This document shows positions 16,201 through 25,626 of a DNA stretch of 39,828 nt, in pieces. Each line of letters starts with the position of its first letter. The stretch's first letter is position 1. A program made the translations under genes and the position numbers. Below the pieces are notes generated by a model. It searched no databases. It worked only from the letters and a program-made list of their open reading frames with translations, and was not told the DNA's origin. Source of the DNA: Microthrixaceae bacterium (GTDB taxonomy: Bacteria; Actinomycetota; Acidimicrobiia; Acidimicrobiales; DATDAH01); the NCBI GenBank assembly GCA_020637195.1, contig JACJWK010000024.1, positions 1 to 39,828 of the forward strand. Reading direction: 5' to 3'.

Positions 16201-16385
16201 AGGCCTTCGGCTGGGCCAACGCCTTCACCGTCGCCGAGGGCGGGGGAGCCACGCTGCGCTACCGCACCTCGGTCACGCGGTACGCGCTGCTGGCGATCCA
16301 GGTGGCGCTGTGGGCGCTGGTGCTGTTCACCCTCTTCCGGGGCCAGGTCGCAGGCCCCCGGTCGCGGCGGAAGGCTCGGCCGTGA
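13215..16385 (+). CDS. GT2 glycosyltransferase fused to a large polytopic membrane and extracytoplasmic domain
   Basis: A 1056-aa membrane protein. Residues about 15-260 are a family 2 glycosyltransferase: VVAIVVAHDPGEWFETTMAS, LLCHDDVELAPD with the metal-binding acidic motif (near 97-108), and GGFDRDIDYLGDDVDLCWRA plus VCHLEALGDRR of the acceptor end. From about 371 to 770 there are roughly nine hydrophobic segments, for example VWIAVAAFLIVGSRHLL and ALALGVLLAVATSLVPLLLP. A soluble part (about 775-1015) follows, and a last segment YALLAIQVALWALVLFTLF lies near the C-terminus. This architecture is seen in actinobacterial envelope loci, often next to DUF5719 proteins as here. A role in making or exporting an envelope glycan is inferred. 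The stop overlaps the next GTG (GTGA). Confidence 0.82.
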   Translation: MDTLPAETDAPANLPSVVAIVVAHDPGEWFETTMASLADQDYEQLAVLVIDAGSRVPVRDRVGAVFPSALVRRLEDNPGYGAATNEAVKMVQGAPFLLLCHDDVELAPDTVRVLVEEAYRSNAGLVGPKLVRWDAPREILQLGLAVDKTGFAASRVERGEFDQEQHDAVRDVFALPGACLLVRADLFAALGGFDRDIDYLGDDVDLCWRAQVAGARIVVAPEARVCHLEALGDRRGVDDRRRLQARHRLRTTMVCYGAFHRLRVLPQAFLLMVVETVYALVVGRGRQARDVAGAWTWNLRHHGSIRRARKRLNAIRQVPDGDVRRLQSSGSGRLNALARGQIGRTGDDRLTSVGSAGRDLVNFFREGPSRASAIVWIAVAAFLIVGSRHLLTREIPAIGQFAEFPGSATDLLRQWASGWSAAGLGSESPNPTGFGLLGGSGVVLLGAMGVLRKVVILGLLPLGAFGAWRLLAPTRSRWTRLVALIVYVAVPVAYNSVALGHWGGLVAYAVAPWLLGRLARASGLAPFAPLVTPPDGDERPVIAGVAPRTLRQHALALGVLLAVATSLVPLLLPVTLVVAAALVLGGIVGGSLRAAGRILGVAVAGSAVAVVLQVPWSLDFLPPRFQWSALGAEATTSSTGLDLAHLLRFDSGPLGTGVLGYGFLAAAALALLVGKSWRLDWAIRGWVLALVCWGLLWTTEAGWLPFGPSAAEVLLAPAAAGLAMAAGLGAASFELDRSKAFSWRQVVAVVAAGALAVAVLPALGAMFNGRWFAPRGDFDSSLSFLDEEAAAAPFRVLWLGDPGVVPLAGWQLEEGVVYATTDEGQPDVTDLWAGSSRGATSLIKDALDAAGSRQTNRLGRLLAPMGVQYIIVVQQLAPAPFTEEKAPVPAHVLNTLDEQLDLEAIEVNPALDVYRNIAWAPSRAFLSGPDVGAGDGSELGQAIAVSLAGLEVALPDEVHFNKYEGPVEAGDEVYLAAASSPRWQLRSGGATAERREAFGWANAFTVAEGGGATLRYRTSVTRYALLAIQVALWALVLFTLFRGQVAGPRSRRKARP

Positions 16386-18031
16386 GGCCGCACCGCTGGC
16401 CCGCCCTGTTGGTGGTGCCCCTGGCCCTGGCCGGCTACGTCGTGGTCGACCGCGCCCACGAGGAGACCGCCCCGGTGGGCGACGGTCGGGACCTCACCCT
16501 CAGCCTCGAGGAGCAGGGCCTCATGCCGGTGGCCGCGCCCGACACCGCCCTCGGGACCACCTGGTACTGCCCCGGCGGGGTCGTCGGCGACGACGCCGAT
16601 CACACGGTCATCGTGGCCAACCCGAGCGACCGCGATCTCCAGGGCGAGATCACCGTCTACGGCGATCCCGACAGCGCCAATCCGGTCATCGTGACGCCCA
16701 CGGTCCCCACCACGACCACCGCTCCGCCGGGCGACGAGGGCGACGAGACCGACGGCGGCGGTGACACCACGACCACCACGAGCACCAGCACCACGACCAC
16801 CGTGCCACCCACCACGACCACCGAGGTCCCGCCTCCCGCCCCCGCCTCGGCGCCGTTCGACGTGGCCGCGGGGGCCACCACCGAGCTGGACCTGGCCGGC
16901 ATCAGCGGCGTCGAGCCCGGGTTCACCGCGGCGCTCGTCGAGCTCGACGGGGGCGAGGTGGTCGTCGAGCACCGGGTCGCCGACGAGGACGGCACCGACG
17001 TCAGCCCGTGCGCGTCGACGGCATCGCCGACGTGGTACTTCGCGGCCGGGGCCACCACCAGAGACGCCGTCGAGACCCTCGTGTTCTTCAACCCGTTCCC
17101 CGACGACGCCGTCGTCGACGTGTCGTTCCGCACCGACCAGGACCTGCGCACGCCCGAGCAGTTCGAGGGGCTCGTCATCCCCGGGCAGTCCGTGATCGCC
17201 CGGGACGTCGGCGAGGTGGTGACTCGTCGCGAGCACGTCTCCGCCAGCGTCGTCGCACGGTCGGGGCGCATCGTGGTGGATCGGCTCCAGAGCTTCGACG
17301 GCACCGAGGGCGTGCAGGGGCTCACGGTCGCCCTCGGGGCGCCCATCGCCACCGAGACCTGGTTCTTCCCCGAGGGCACGGTGGGCGCCGGGGTCGACGA
17401 GCGCATCGTCGTCTACAACCCCACCGACCAGCGGGCCGAGGTCGACCTCGAGATCATCGTCGACGACCCCGGGCTGACGGGCGAGATCGAGCCGTTCGAG
17501 CTCACCGTCCCTCCGGAGGGCTACGAGGAGATCCTGTTGAACCAGGAGGCCCGCGTCACCTCGGCGCGCGGTGGAGAGGGCGCCCTGCGCCACGCCAGCG
17601 TGGTCCGCTCGGTCAACGGCGTCCCCGTGGTCGCCGAGCGCCAGAGCATCGGCGGCCCCGACAGCGAGCTGCCCGGGGTCGACCTGGTGCTCGGCTCGCC
17701 GCTGCTCGCCGACGAGTTCGTCGTCGCCGCGGGTGACGTCGGCACCGACCAGGCGCTCGTGCTCCTCAACCCCGACTCGGTCGAGGACGCGTCGGTGACC
17801 GTGTCCACCCCCGACGACGGCGATCTCACGCCGGTGTCGGGCCTCGACGGGCTGACCGTCCCGGGGGGCGAGCGCCTCGCGGTCGTCGTCGACGGCGTGC
17901 CCTCCGGCACCCCGCTCGTGATCACCGCCGACCGTCCCGTGGTGGTCGAGCGTCGCCTGGCGTTCGACGGGGACACGTCGAGCGCCATCGCCGTGCCGGT
18001 GGCGGGGAGCCTCGCCGAGCCCTCACGCTGA
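16382..18031 (+). CDS. DUF5719-like secreted/membrane-anchored protein
   Basis: A 549-aa protein with an N-terminal hydrophobic segment WPALLVVPLALAGYVVV (about 6-22), a probable signal anchor. Repeated beta-rich modules share the patterns WYCPGG, WYFAAG and WFFPEG, each followed by a phrase such as VIVANPSDRD, LVFFNPFPDD or IVVYNPTDQR. These are tandem copies of one fold, and a fourth copy is less regular. A Thr/Pro/Asp-rich linker (about 105-160) interrupts the first module. Such proteins are found next to the GT2/polytopic gene in many actinobacteria; function is unknown. Two Cys (about 62 and 211) may form a disulfide, which would fit the thioredoxin-like gene that overlaps its stop. Confidence 0.75.
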   Translation: MRPHRWPALLVVPLALAGYVVVDRAHEETAPVGDGRDLTLSLEEQGLMPVAAPDTALGTTWYCPGGVVGDDADHTVIVANPSDRDLQGEITVYGDPDSANPVIVTPTVPTTTTAPPGDEGDETDGGGDTTTTTSTSTTTTVPPTTTTEVPPPAPASAPFDVAAGATTELDLAGISGVEPGFTAALVELDGGEVVVEHRVADEDGTDVSPCASTASPTWYFAAGATTRDAVETLVFFNPFPDDAVVDVSFRTDQDLRTPEQFEGLVIPGQSVIARDVGEVVTRREHVSASVVARSGRIVVDRLQSFDGTEGVQGLTVALGAPIATETWFFPEGTVGAGVDERIVVYNPTDQRAEVDLEIIVDDPGLTGEIEPFELTVPPEGYEEILLNQEARVTSARGGEGALRHASVVRSVNGVPVVAERQSIGGPDSELPGVDLVLGSPLLADEFVVAAGDVGTDQALVLLNPDSVEDASVTVSTPDDGDLTPVSGLDGLTVPGGERLAVVVDGVPSGTPLVITADRPVVVERRLAFDGDTSSAIAVPVAGSLAEPSR

Positions 18032-18480
18032 TGACCGAACGGCTGCTCATCGCCGCCGTCCTGCTCGTCGGCGCGGTCGCGCTGGCCGTCGTGCTGCGCC
18101 GGCGGGAGCCGGACCAGCCGCTGCGCACGTCCTGGGCCGTGCCCACCTGGCTCGACCGACAGGACTTCGCGGACCCGGCCACGCCGTGGCTCGTGGCCGT
18201 GTTCACCTCGGCGACGTGTCGGTCCTGCCAGGACACCGTCGCCAAGGCGCAGCCGCTCGCGAGCGACGAGGTGGTCGTCGAGGAGGTGGAGGTCGGCGCG
18301 CGTGCCGACCTCCACGAGCGCTACGGCATCGAGGCCGTGCCCACGATCGTCGTCGCCGACGCCGAGGGCGTCGTGCGGGGGTCGTTCCTCGGCCCGCCCA
18401 GCACGGCCGAGCTGTGGGCCCGCGTGGCCGAGGCCCGCAGCGACCCGCCTCCCGGGGCCGGCGCGGGGTCGTCGCCGTGA
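18031..18480 (+). CDS. Membrane-anchored thioredoxin-fold protein
   Basis: A 149-aa protein with an N-terminal transmembrane segment LLIAAVLLVGAVALAVVL (about 5-22), then a thioredoxin-like domain: WLVAVFTSATCRSCQDTVAK with CxxC at Cys63 and Cys66, and the cis-Pro motif IEAVPTIVVADAEG (about 108-121). It is probably a thiol-disulfide oxidoreductase facing either side of the membrane. The ATG overlaps the DUF5719 stop by one base (TGATG), so the two are likely co-translated. This is the last clean gene before the damaged block. Confidence 0.78.
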   Translation: MTERLLIAAVLLVGAVALAVVLRRREPDQPLRTSWAVPTWLDRQDFADPATPWLVAVFTSATCRSCQDTVAKAQPLASDEVVVEEVEVGARADLHERYGIEAVPTIVVADAEGVVRGSFLGPPSTAELWARVAEARSDPPPGAGAGSSP

Positions 18481-18519
18481 GGCCCCGGACGCCCGCCGGC
18501 GCCTCGACGGACCGCCGGC

Positions 18520-20447
18520 TCAGTCGTCGGCGGTGAGGCTGGCGCCCTCGCGGGCACCCTGGTGCCGCCGGCGGGGCTGGCCACAGGTGGACGCCCCGCC
18601 GTTGCGGGCGAGGGCGATCAGCCGGTCCACCTCGGGCGCCGTCGATGGTCCTGTACCGAGCAGCGCCTGGGCCACGAGGCGGAGCCCCTTTGCTCGTTGG
18701 TGTCGCGGCACCGCCCTCGCTGGAGCGCAGGATCTCCTCGACCTCCCCGTCGATGATGCGGGCGCGGTCCCTGTCGCTGTAGTCACGGGTGTACCAGGTC
18801 CTCGCCGATCACCTGGCCCTGCGGAGCCCCAGGTAACATGGGGGCCGACGCGGCGGTCATGCCCCACTCAAGTACCATCTTGCGGGCTAGCCTGTGCCGC
18901 CGACGAGATCGTTGTTGGCCCCGGTGATACAGCGAACACCGCCTCGAGCGATCCGCCGCCCGCTCCATCCGGGCACGACGAGCGAGTCCTCGATGTGGGT
19001 CCCGGCGGTGGATGTGGCGCTCCTCGATGGGAGCTGCATGGTGACGCTGAGGGCCATGCCCGTGGGCAGGATCGTCACCTTGTGCACCGGGTCGGCGTGG
19101 GGAGCACCGCCGCACACGGCGTGGCCCGCCTCGTAGGCGATGGCCTCTCCTCAAATGGACAGCGCCATCGACCGCGGCGCTGGCCCATCAGACGGTGTCA
19201 AGCGCCGCCCTGAAGCTCGCTGGCGTCGATGCGGTCCCTCGCCGCCGTGACCGCAGAGCGCCGCCCCGCTGACGAGGTTGGCGAGGTCGGCGCTGCTTCA
19301 TGCCCGGTGCCCTGGGCGACTACTGTCGAGGCCGACGTCGGCGCTGGCCGTGTTTGCGCGCTGCGCAGTGGACGTCGAGGATGGCCTGGCGGTCGGCGAA
19401 GCCGAGGGGGACCGTGACCTGGCGGTCGAACCGGCCCGGTCGGAGCAACGCGGCGTCGAGGATGTCGGCCGGTGGCCGCCATCATCACGATGCCCGCTGG
19501 CCTCGAACCCGTCCATCTCCGACAGCATCTGGCTGAGGGTCTGCCTTTACGCTCGTCGGTTGCCCCTCAGGCCTGCGCTGCGCCAGCCGATGGAGCCGAT
19601 CTCGTCCACGAAGATGATGGCGCGCCCATCTTGCGGGGCCGATTGAACAGTCGCACCGGCTGGCGCCCACGCCCACGAACATTCCAGTGAAGTCCGACCC
19701 TGCGGACGGACAGGAAGGGCACGCCAGGCCTGCCGGCGACGGCTCGGGCGATCAGGGTCTTGCCGCGCCTGGGGGCCCACCAGCAGCACGCCCTTAGATG
19801 CGGGCCCTGATCTCGCCGAAGCGCTCGGGTAAAGCCAGGAAGTCGACCACCCTGCGATCTCCTGCTTCACCCCGTCGTAGCCGGCCACGTCGGTGAAGTT
19901 GCGGTGCCAGCGCCTGGTGAGTACGTTCCTGGCCTTTCGAGCGGCCGATCGACATGATCCCGCCTTATCTGGCCCTGGGCCCGGCGCTGCATCCAGATGA
20001 AGAAGCCGGGATCAGCAGGCCGAGGGACTGGCAGCAGCAGCGGCAGCAGCGTGGCGAAGATGCTCGACTGCGGCGTGCTGAACTCGATCTCGACGCCCTG
20101 CTCGTTACGGTGGTGGCGAGGTCGGCTCTTCGGGGATCCCGCCCGGAGGGGGCCGGTGGTGGTGAACTTCCACGTTGCTCGTGTGACGCCGTCGATGTCG
20201 GCGTTCTCGTTGTTGATCTCGACGCTTCCCACCCGCCCGCCCTGACGCGTGACATGAAGGCAAGCCGTAGCGATGGCGGTGGCGTCGTCGCCCGACGAGA
20301 GCAGGCCTTCGACGCGCACGATCGAGACGGTGACGATGCCGAGGAGCACCCACAGCGACCAGCGTACACGACGACCTGGACTTGCCTGCCTGGGGCCCTT
20401 TGCTCGCCGACGGCGGCGGGGGAGGAGGGCAGGCTGTCCGGGCTCAT
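18520..20447 (-). pseudogene. ftsH: ATP-dependent zinc metalloprotease FtsH, frame broken by many indels
   Basis: The pieces of one FtsH gene lie in order but in changing frames. N-terminus: MSPDSLPSSPAAVGEQ; then a transmembrane segment RWSLWVLLGIVTVSIV; a periplasmic part containing GSVEINNENADIDGVTR and EIEFSTPQSSIFATLLPLLL; and FFIWMQRRAQGQ. The Walker A region (about 19757-19788) reads GVLLVGP then goes out of frame, and needs one C and one G restored to give GPPGxGKT. MLSEMDGFEASG (near 19500-19528) and NDLVGGTG follow. The protease site at about 19122-19142 reads AYEAGHAV where the family has HEAGH, a 3-nt loss of the first His. The C-terminus is ASLTADD. The span of 1928 nt matches an intact gene. 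The breaks look like sequence errors. A TACCAT hexamer precedes the ATG by 9 nt. Confidence 0.85.
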
Positions 20448-20456
20448 GCCCCTGTA

Positions 20457-20462
20457 ATGGTA
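20457..20462 (-). promoter_or_regulatory. -10-like hexamer TACCAT for ftsH
   Basis: The minus-strand TACCAT ends 9 nt before the ATG at 20447. It is divergent from the DUF3499 gene, whose own TAAGGT lies at 20502-20507. Confidence 0.45.
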
Positions 20463-20508
20463 CGGGTCGGTGGTCCACCGGCACCCGGGCCCTCACCGTG
20501 GTAAGGTC

Positions 20509-20738
20509 ATGAACTGACTCTGTGCGCCCGCCTGCAGCGCGAGCGGGCCACCGCGCATTCTGTCCTACGACTACCAGGCGCAGGCCGTGTGGCTCGACGG
20601 GCTCGCGCATGACGTCGACCCGGCTAACCTCTGCACTTCCGCCACGTGCGGACCGCCCTACCGCACCGCAGGGCTGGGAGCTGCACGACCTGCGGGTCGC
20701 GGTCGTGGGAGTTGATGTTCCGCGCCGCCTGCGCCTGA
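20509..20738 (+). pseudogene. DUF3499-family protein, frameshifted
   Basis: Across two frames this encodes CSASGPPRILSYDYQAQAVW, then LDGLAHDVDPANL, then LTAPQGWELHDLR. These are the hallmarks of DUF3499, a small Cys-containing actinobacterial protein conserved next to whiB2/manB. Function is unknown. A TAAGGT hexamer ends one base before the ATG, so either the start is slightly downstream or bases are missing. The end is uncertain; a TGA at 20736 is one possibility. Confidence 0.65.
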
Positions 20739-20778
20739 GCCGGGGCGTCCTGGGGCGTCGCCGCAGGGGCGGCGTTGG

Positions 20779-20784
20779 TACGCT
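20779..20784 (+). promoter_or_regulatory. -10-like hexamer TACGCT
   Basis: TACGCT ends 9 nt before the ATG at 20794 of the CPBP protease gene, matching the leaderless pattern in the window. Confidence 0.4.
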
Positions 20785-20793
20785 CGCCCCTGC

Positions 20794-21486
20794 ATGTCTG
20801 CGCCACCGACTCTTCGACGGCCTGCTGGTGCAGGGCCTCGGCGGCGACGTGGCTGGGCCTGCTGGTCGCCAACCTCGCGGCGCTCGTCGGGGGCGTCGTC
20901 ATCTCTCCGGCGACGGGCAACGTCGATACGCCGTCCGACGAGCTGCCCTCACGATCGCGCTGATGCAGGTGCCCTGTGGGCGGGCTATCTCACCATGCCC
21001 GTCGTGGCTGCCCGCGGAAGCGGGCACGGCGTCGTGGCCGACTCTCGGCCTGCGTACGGGTGGTTCGACGCCCCCGTGGGCCTCGTGGTCGGCCTCCTCA
21101 CCCAGCTCAGAAAGTCCTGCTCACCTGCCGATCTTCTGCGATCGCGAGCGCGACGTCCGGCTGACGCCTGGCGTTACTGACCGCCGAGAGCCCGGCCGGC
21201 GTGGTCCTGCTCGTGCTGGTCGTCGCGATCGGCGCCCCTGTCGTCGAGGAGCTGTTCTTCCGCCTGCTGCGCAGCGCCGATGCTGCTGGGGCACCGGCTG
21301 GGCTGCCGCAGGCCGTCGCTGATTCGCGCGGTGCACCCAACTGCTCCGGCAGTTCCCCGCCCTGCGGTGGTCGGGTCGTGTTCGTTTTCGTTGGCGGTGC
21401 GACCGGCCGCCTGGGCCTGAAGTATCTGGGCCCACGTCGGGTCTAACGCCGTGGCTGCCGGCAGCCTGCTGGCCAGCCGCCGATGA
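20794..21486 (+). pseudogene. CPBP (CAAX-like) intramembrane metalloprotease, frameshifted
   Basis: A polytopic protein of about 230 aa recovered across frames: WLGLLVANLAALVGGVVISP, AGYLTMPVV, WFDAPVGLVVGLLTQL, then VVLLVLVVAIGAPVVEELFF, where EE of the EExxxR motif marks the CPBP/Abi protease family. The following Arg and the His motifs are scrambled. The C-terminal IWAHVG precedes NAVAAGSLLASRR and a TGA that overlaps the next ATG (ATGA). The cleavage substrate is unknown. Its neighbours (DUF3499, envelope genes) are consistent with an envelope role. Confidence 0.68.
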
Positions 21487-21794
21487 GCGCCCGGTCGGCG
21501 CTCCTGACTCCCCGGTGGGCGCCCCCTCAACTGTCCCAAGTGCGCCGATGGGGGAGGGCTGACCTGCCTGAGACCCCCTCGTGCCCGGAACCCATGCCTG
21601 TTGCGACGCCCCGTACGTCGAGATCACTGTCACCCTTAACGGGGTCGAGGCCACGATGCAGTCGCTCGACCTGCGACTGCGGTGGACCTGCAGGCGAGCT
21701 GGTGGACCTCGAGGGCGTGCTGGCCGACCTCCACGTCGAGCGGCGAATCGACCCATCCTGGAGGCCAGCCGGTGCTACGATGGGCGCGCGATGA
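21483..21794 (+). pseudogene. Small hypothetical protein, frameshifted
   Basis: A frame of about 100 residues. Recoverable parts in different frames are CDAPYVEITVTLNGVEATMQ SLDLR, then GELVDLEGVLADLHVERR. Cys residues (CCD) near the middle suggest a small zinc-ribbon or Cys-pair protein, but scrambling prevents a family call. It overlaps the CPBP protease stop by 4 bases and ends close to the start of the PTPS-related membrane protein. Confidence 0.4.
21776..21781 (+). promoter_or_regulatory. -10-like hexamer TACGAT
   Basis: TACGAT ends 9 nt before the ATG at 21791 of the large membrane protein gene. Confidence 0.4.
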
Positions 21795-24430
21795 ATGATA
21801 CGCTCACGGCGAGCTGCCCCTGGGGACGAGGCCACGGCCGGCGTCGACCCCGACCGGAGCCTGCTGCTCCTGCTTCGAGGCCACCCTGGCGACGAGGCCG
21901 GTGCTGCGCCGTGGTGGAGCGCCTCCGTCGATGCCCCTCGAGGGCTGGGTCACCCCTCGGGTGGTCACCGCAGGCGTCGGCTTCACGCTCGCGCACTCCA
22001 GCCGAGCCTGCTCGTGGCCGATGTACTACCCCGGCAGAAGGCGACATGGGCGGCCCACGTGTGGGGCTCCGGCCTGGTGGACCACCTGCTGCCGCACGGC
22101 TGCCTGTCGGGCTGATGCCTGACCGGTACGCGGGCTTCCCGCCCACCAGTTCTACATGGTGGTCCCTCCTGACGAGATCTCTGGCTCCTCGACCTCGTCC
22201 TGCCCTATGGCACGCCTTCAAGCTGGTCACCGTGGCCGGCCTGCTGTCGCTGCCGGTCGTGCCCGCGTTCGGTCGGCTGTCGCATCGGGGTTGCGCTTCC
22301 CGGGCCCGGGCGATGCTGTCGGTGGCGACGCCGTTGTTCCTCTTCGACCAGGGCTTCACCATCTACGGGGGCAACATCACTTCCATCTGGCGGGCGAGTT
22401 CGCCTTCTCGATCTCGCTGACGTTCGCCCTGCTGTACCTGGGGTCGGGCCAGGCTCGAAAGACGGGCCGCCATCGCGCCCCTGGTTGCGGTCCTGTTTCG
22501 CCCTCACGGTGCTGTGCCACCCGATCCCGGCCATTCGCGGTCGTGGGCACGGTGATCTGGCTGGCGGCCCCAGGCTCCGGCCGGGCGCAGCTCCGGTGGC
22601 TGCTGACGATGGCGCCCGTTTCCAGTGGCCTCTGCCGTGCTCTGGGTGCTGCCCCTTCTACCTGCGCCGGCCCTACCTCAACGACATGGGTGGAGAAGGA
22701 TCGAGTACTGGACGTTCGTGCCCGCCGACCACCGTGGCTCTGGGTGTTCTCTGGTCGGGCGCGGTGGTGTTCGCCCTGGTGCGCTGGAGCCGGACCGGCC
22801 CCTGGCTCGTCGCGATGGTGGTGGCGTTCGCGGTCGTCTGTAGGCCCCGCAGGGACGGCTGTGGAACGCGCGCTCTGCTGCCCTTTCATCTTGCGCCTTA
22901 CCTGCTTCCGGCGGGTTACGCCATCGCCGAGACCGGCAGCGCAAAGACGTTGGGACGGCTTCGTCAACGCACACCGAGGCGTTTCCGGCGCCCGCTCCGC
23001 GGCCGAGGGAAGCCGCGCCTGCGGCGGCGGCCGCGCCGCCCCTGCCATTGCCGGAGGCGCCCGCTGACGCCCCGGCCTCCCTCGACGGGGAGCGGTTCTC
23101 GCGCCTGGTCACCCCGGTGGTCGCCCAAGGGGCGTTCGCAAAGCTGGTGTTCGTCGCCCTGCCGCTGCATCGTTGCCGGGAGGGCGCACGGGCGCCGACG
23201 GGGGTGTACCGCTGGCTCGGCCTCGAGACCTGGAGCGGAGCTTCGCCGACGGCTGGGCGCGGTGGAACTACCTGGCCACAAGCGCAAGGAGGGCAACGAG
23301 AGCGGGGCGGCTTACCCTGAGTGCTCACATCTGGTCACCACCATGGCCACGGTGGGCAGGAGGCTGCGGCGCGATGTGGGAGTACGAGAAGGAGCTCGAC
23401 CGCTACGGCACGCCGATGGCGCTGATGCTGCTGCCCCACTGGACCGACGGGTGCATCGGCTTCGATGGAGGGTTTCACTTCGAGTAAGCGTCGGCCACCA
23501 CGCCGTACCACTTCTCAACCCGTCCGAGCTGTCCACCGCCCCACAAAGCTCAGCGTGACTTCTACCGCAACTTCGACATCGACGCCGGCATCCGCCACCT
23601 CCAGCTGGCAGTTCGGGGTGCGCTACTACTCGCGCTCGCCGCAGGCGGTCGAGTGCCGCAGGTACACCCGATTCCGACCGAGGTGGGCTACCCGGGCCCC
23701 GGGCACGTGTACGAGATCGCTTATTAAGCGAGCTGGTCACCTGCTCGACGCCGAGCCCGCTGCAAGCCGAGGGCGTCGAGGACGCTGGCCCACTGTGGCT
23801 CCTGCCCCTCGGTCGACTGGTACCAGATCGCCTGCAGTGGACGTCCCGCTCGCTCTCCAGCGGCCCTGACGACTGGCCCCGGGTGGCCGTCGGCGAAAGC
23901 GCCTGACTGGTGCCGGTCGGTTTCGCGAGCGTGTCCAAATATCGAGACTCGGGACGACTCTGCTCTCGTCTGACGTCGACTGCCGGCTCGCCCGTGCTTT
24001 CGGCGACGAGCTATCTCGACCGGCAGGCGTCGGGGCCGACGGCTGTACCGCGCCAATACGTTGAACCTGATGGTGGTGGTGGTGCCACCGACCGCCACGT
24101 CGAGCTGCACTACGGCTACATCGTCGGTCGACCACCTGGCCTGGCTGGCTCACGCTGCTGGGCCCTGCTGTCGGGCTGGTCGGCCTGTGCGTCGCCCGCC
24201 GACTGACGCGCGTCGCCGGTTGCCTCGCGCTGCCGCCCGGTCGCCGGGGACGGCCGGACGACCTTCGGCGAACCTCCGTCGCGCCGACGACGGCGCCTGC
24301 GCGCCGGGGGACACTGCCGCCCCACCCTGACGTCGGCCCGGATTCGCCGTCGGCCCGGGCCCCTGACGCCCGGCCCGAGCGCCCACCGCCCCCAGTCAGG
24401 ACCTGCGGTTCGGCCAAGTCTCAAGTGCTG
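21791..24430 (+). pseudogene. Large polytopic membrane protein of the 6-pyruvoyl-tetrahydropterin synthase-related type, heavily frameshifted
   Basis: Pieces across all three frames assemble to a protein of roughly 800 aa with many transmembrane helices. In order: PDRYAGFP, QFYMVVP, AFKLVTVAGLLSLPVV, FLFDQGFTIYGGNITS, EFAFSISLTFALLYLG, LTVLCHPIPAI, RAQLRWLLTMAPVS, YLRRPYLNDMG, VVFALVRWSRTGPWLVAMVV. An extracytoplasmic domain follows (GTPMALMLLPHWTDGCIGFD, DIDAGIRHLQL), then a C-terminal phrase HVELHYGY. This is the envelope-linked family that carries the PTPS-related label (PF10131-like); I know no firm function. The tail from 24210 to 24430 is Pro/Arg-rich and cannot be resolved, so the end is approximate. 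Confidence 0.55.
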
Positions 24431-25605
24431 GGGCGGTGTCGACTTGCTGGACGCCGGGTCTTCGCGTCGCCCCCGACCAGGGCTCCGGCTGGGGCGTCGT
24501 CCCGCGATTTCAGCGGCGCTGACGCTGGCTGCGGTGGTGTCGTACGCGCCGCACTGGGGCCATCACTGCGGCCCCTGGCGACCCCTACGCCCGCTGGGTC
24601 GACTGACCCGCGGCCTTCGCCCGGGTTCCACTCCCGCGGGCCTCGTCGACGTGGCCGTGGTGGTCGGTTACGCGGCGCCTGGCCCCACTCCAGCGCCCCG
24701 CTTCGCCCTCGCCGCCGCGCGCGGTGCTCCGCCTCGTGGCGGCCGGCGCGGTGCGCCTCGATCGGCCAGCGGCGCTCTGCTGTTCCACCTCGTCCGCGAC
24801 GAGCAGGTCCACCGGTGGAGCGCCTGGCGCCCCGGGCGCGCTGCGCCTGTCGGTGGTGGTGCTGGCCTACCGTGAGGCCGCCCACACATCGGCGAGGGTG
24901 GTCGTCGGTGCTGCGCGGCGGCCCTGCGCGCCGTCGCCGAGGACGGCGGCCTCGAAAGCTGGTGATCGTCGACGACGGCCGGGCGGGATGGCACGGCGGC
25001 GCTGCCCCTGGGCTGTGGGGCTGACGTGGTGCTCTCGGAAAGCAGCCTGAGAACTGCGCGGTGCGCGGCCGTGCGCCGCGGTGCTCTCGAGAGCCGAGGG
25101 ACGCACGGTCAGCCATCGACGCCGACCTTCGTACTCGCCCGACCAGCTCCTGTCGCTCGCCGAGGTCGAGTCCGGCTGGGACATGGTGGTGGGCAGCCGC
25201 CGCCACGAGGACACGACCACGTCAGTGGGCGCGGGCGGCTCCGCGAGCTCGGTGGCGGGCCAACCTGCCTGCCACCCAGGTCGTGCTCCCCGGTCAGTAC
25301 TGCGACACCCAGTGCGGCCTGGCGGCCTTTCGCAGCGACGTTCGCCCGCCTCCCCTGTTCGGCCGCAGCCGGATCGACGGCTTCGCCTTCGACGTCGAGC
25401 TGTTCCACCTGGCCGAGCGCTACCGCCTGTCGCTCGCCGAGGTCCCGGTGTCGGTCGCCAACTCGTCGCGCTCCACCGTCCGGGTGGCGAGGGACGTTGC
25501 GACTGGTCCGGCGACCTGTTCCGCATCCGGGTTGCCGCGCCGGGGCTGCTACGCGACGAGGCCGACGCATTCTTCCCGGCGGCTGCCCCTGCCGAACCAC
25601 ACTGA
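24430..25605 (+). pseudogene. GT2 glycosyltransferase (dolichyl-phosphate-mannose-synthase-like), frameshifted
   Basis: The catalytic domain (about 24830-25600) is recovered across frames: LRLSVVVLAYREAAH, VIVDDG, then YSPDQLLSLAEVESGWDMVV, GSRRHEDTTT, the diagnostic DTQCGLAAFRSD (near 25310-25342) and FAFDVELFHLAERYRLSLAE. This is the polyprenyl-phosphate sugar synthase type, which loads a sugar from a nucleotide donor onto a lipid carrier. The upstream stretch 24440-24830 is hydrophobic in one frame (ISAALTLAAVVSYAPHWG, GLVDVAVVVGYA) and ends LFHLVRDEQVHRWSA. It may be an N-terminal membrane domain of the same protein or a separate gene. No confident start codon is seen. Confidence 0.62.
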
Positions 25606-25626
25606 CCGGCCGCGGTCCTCCCCAGC

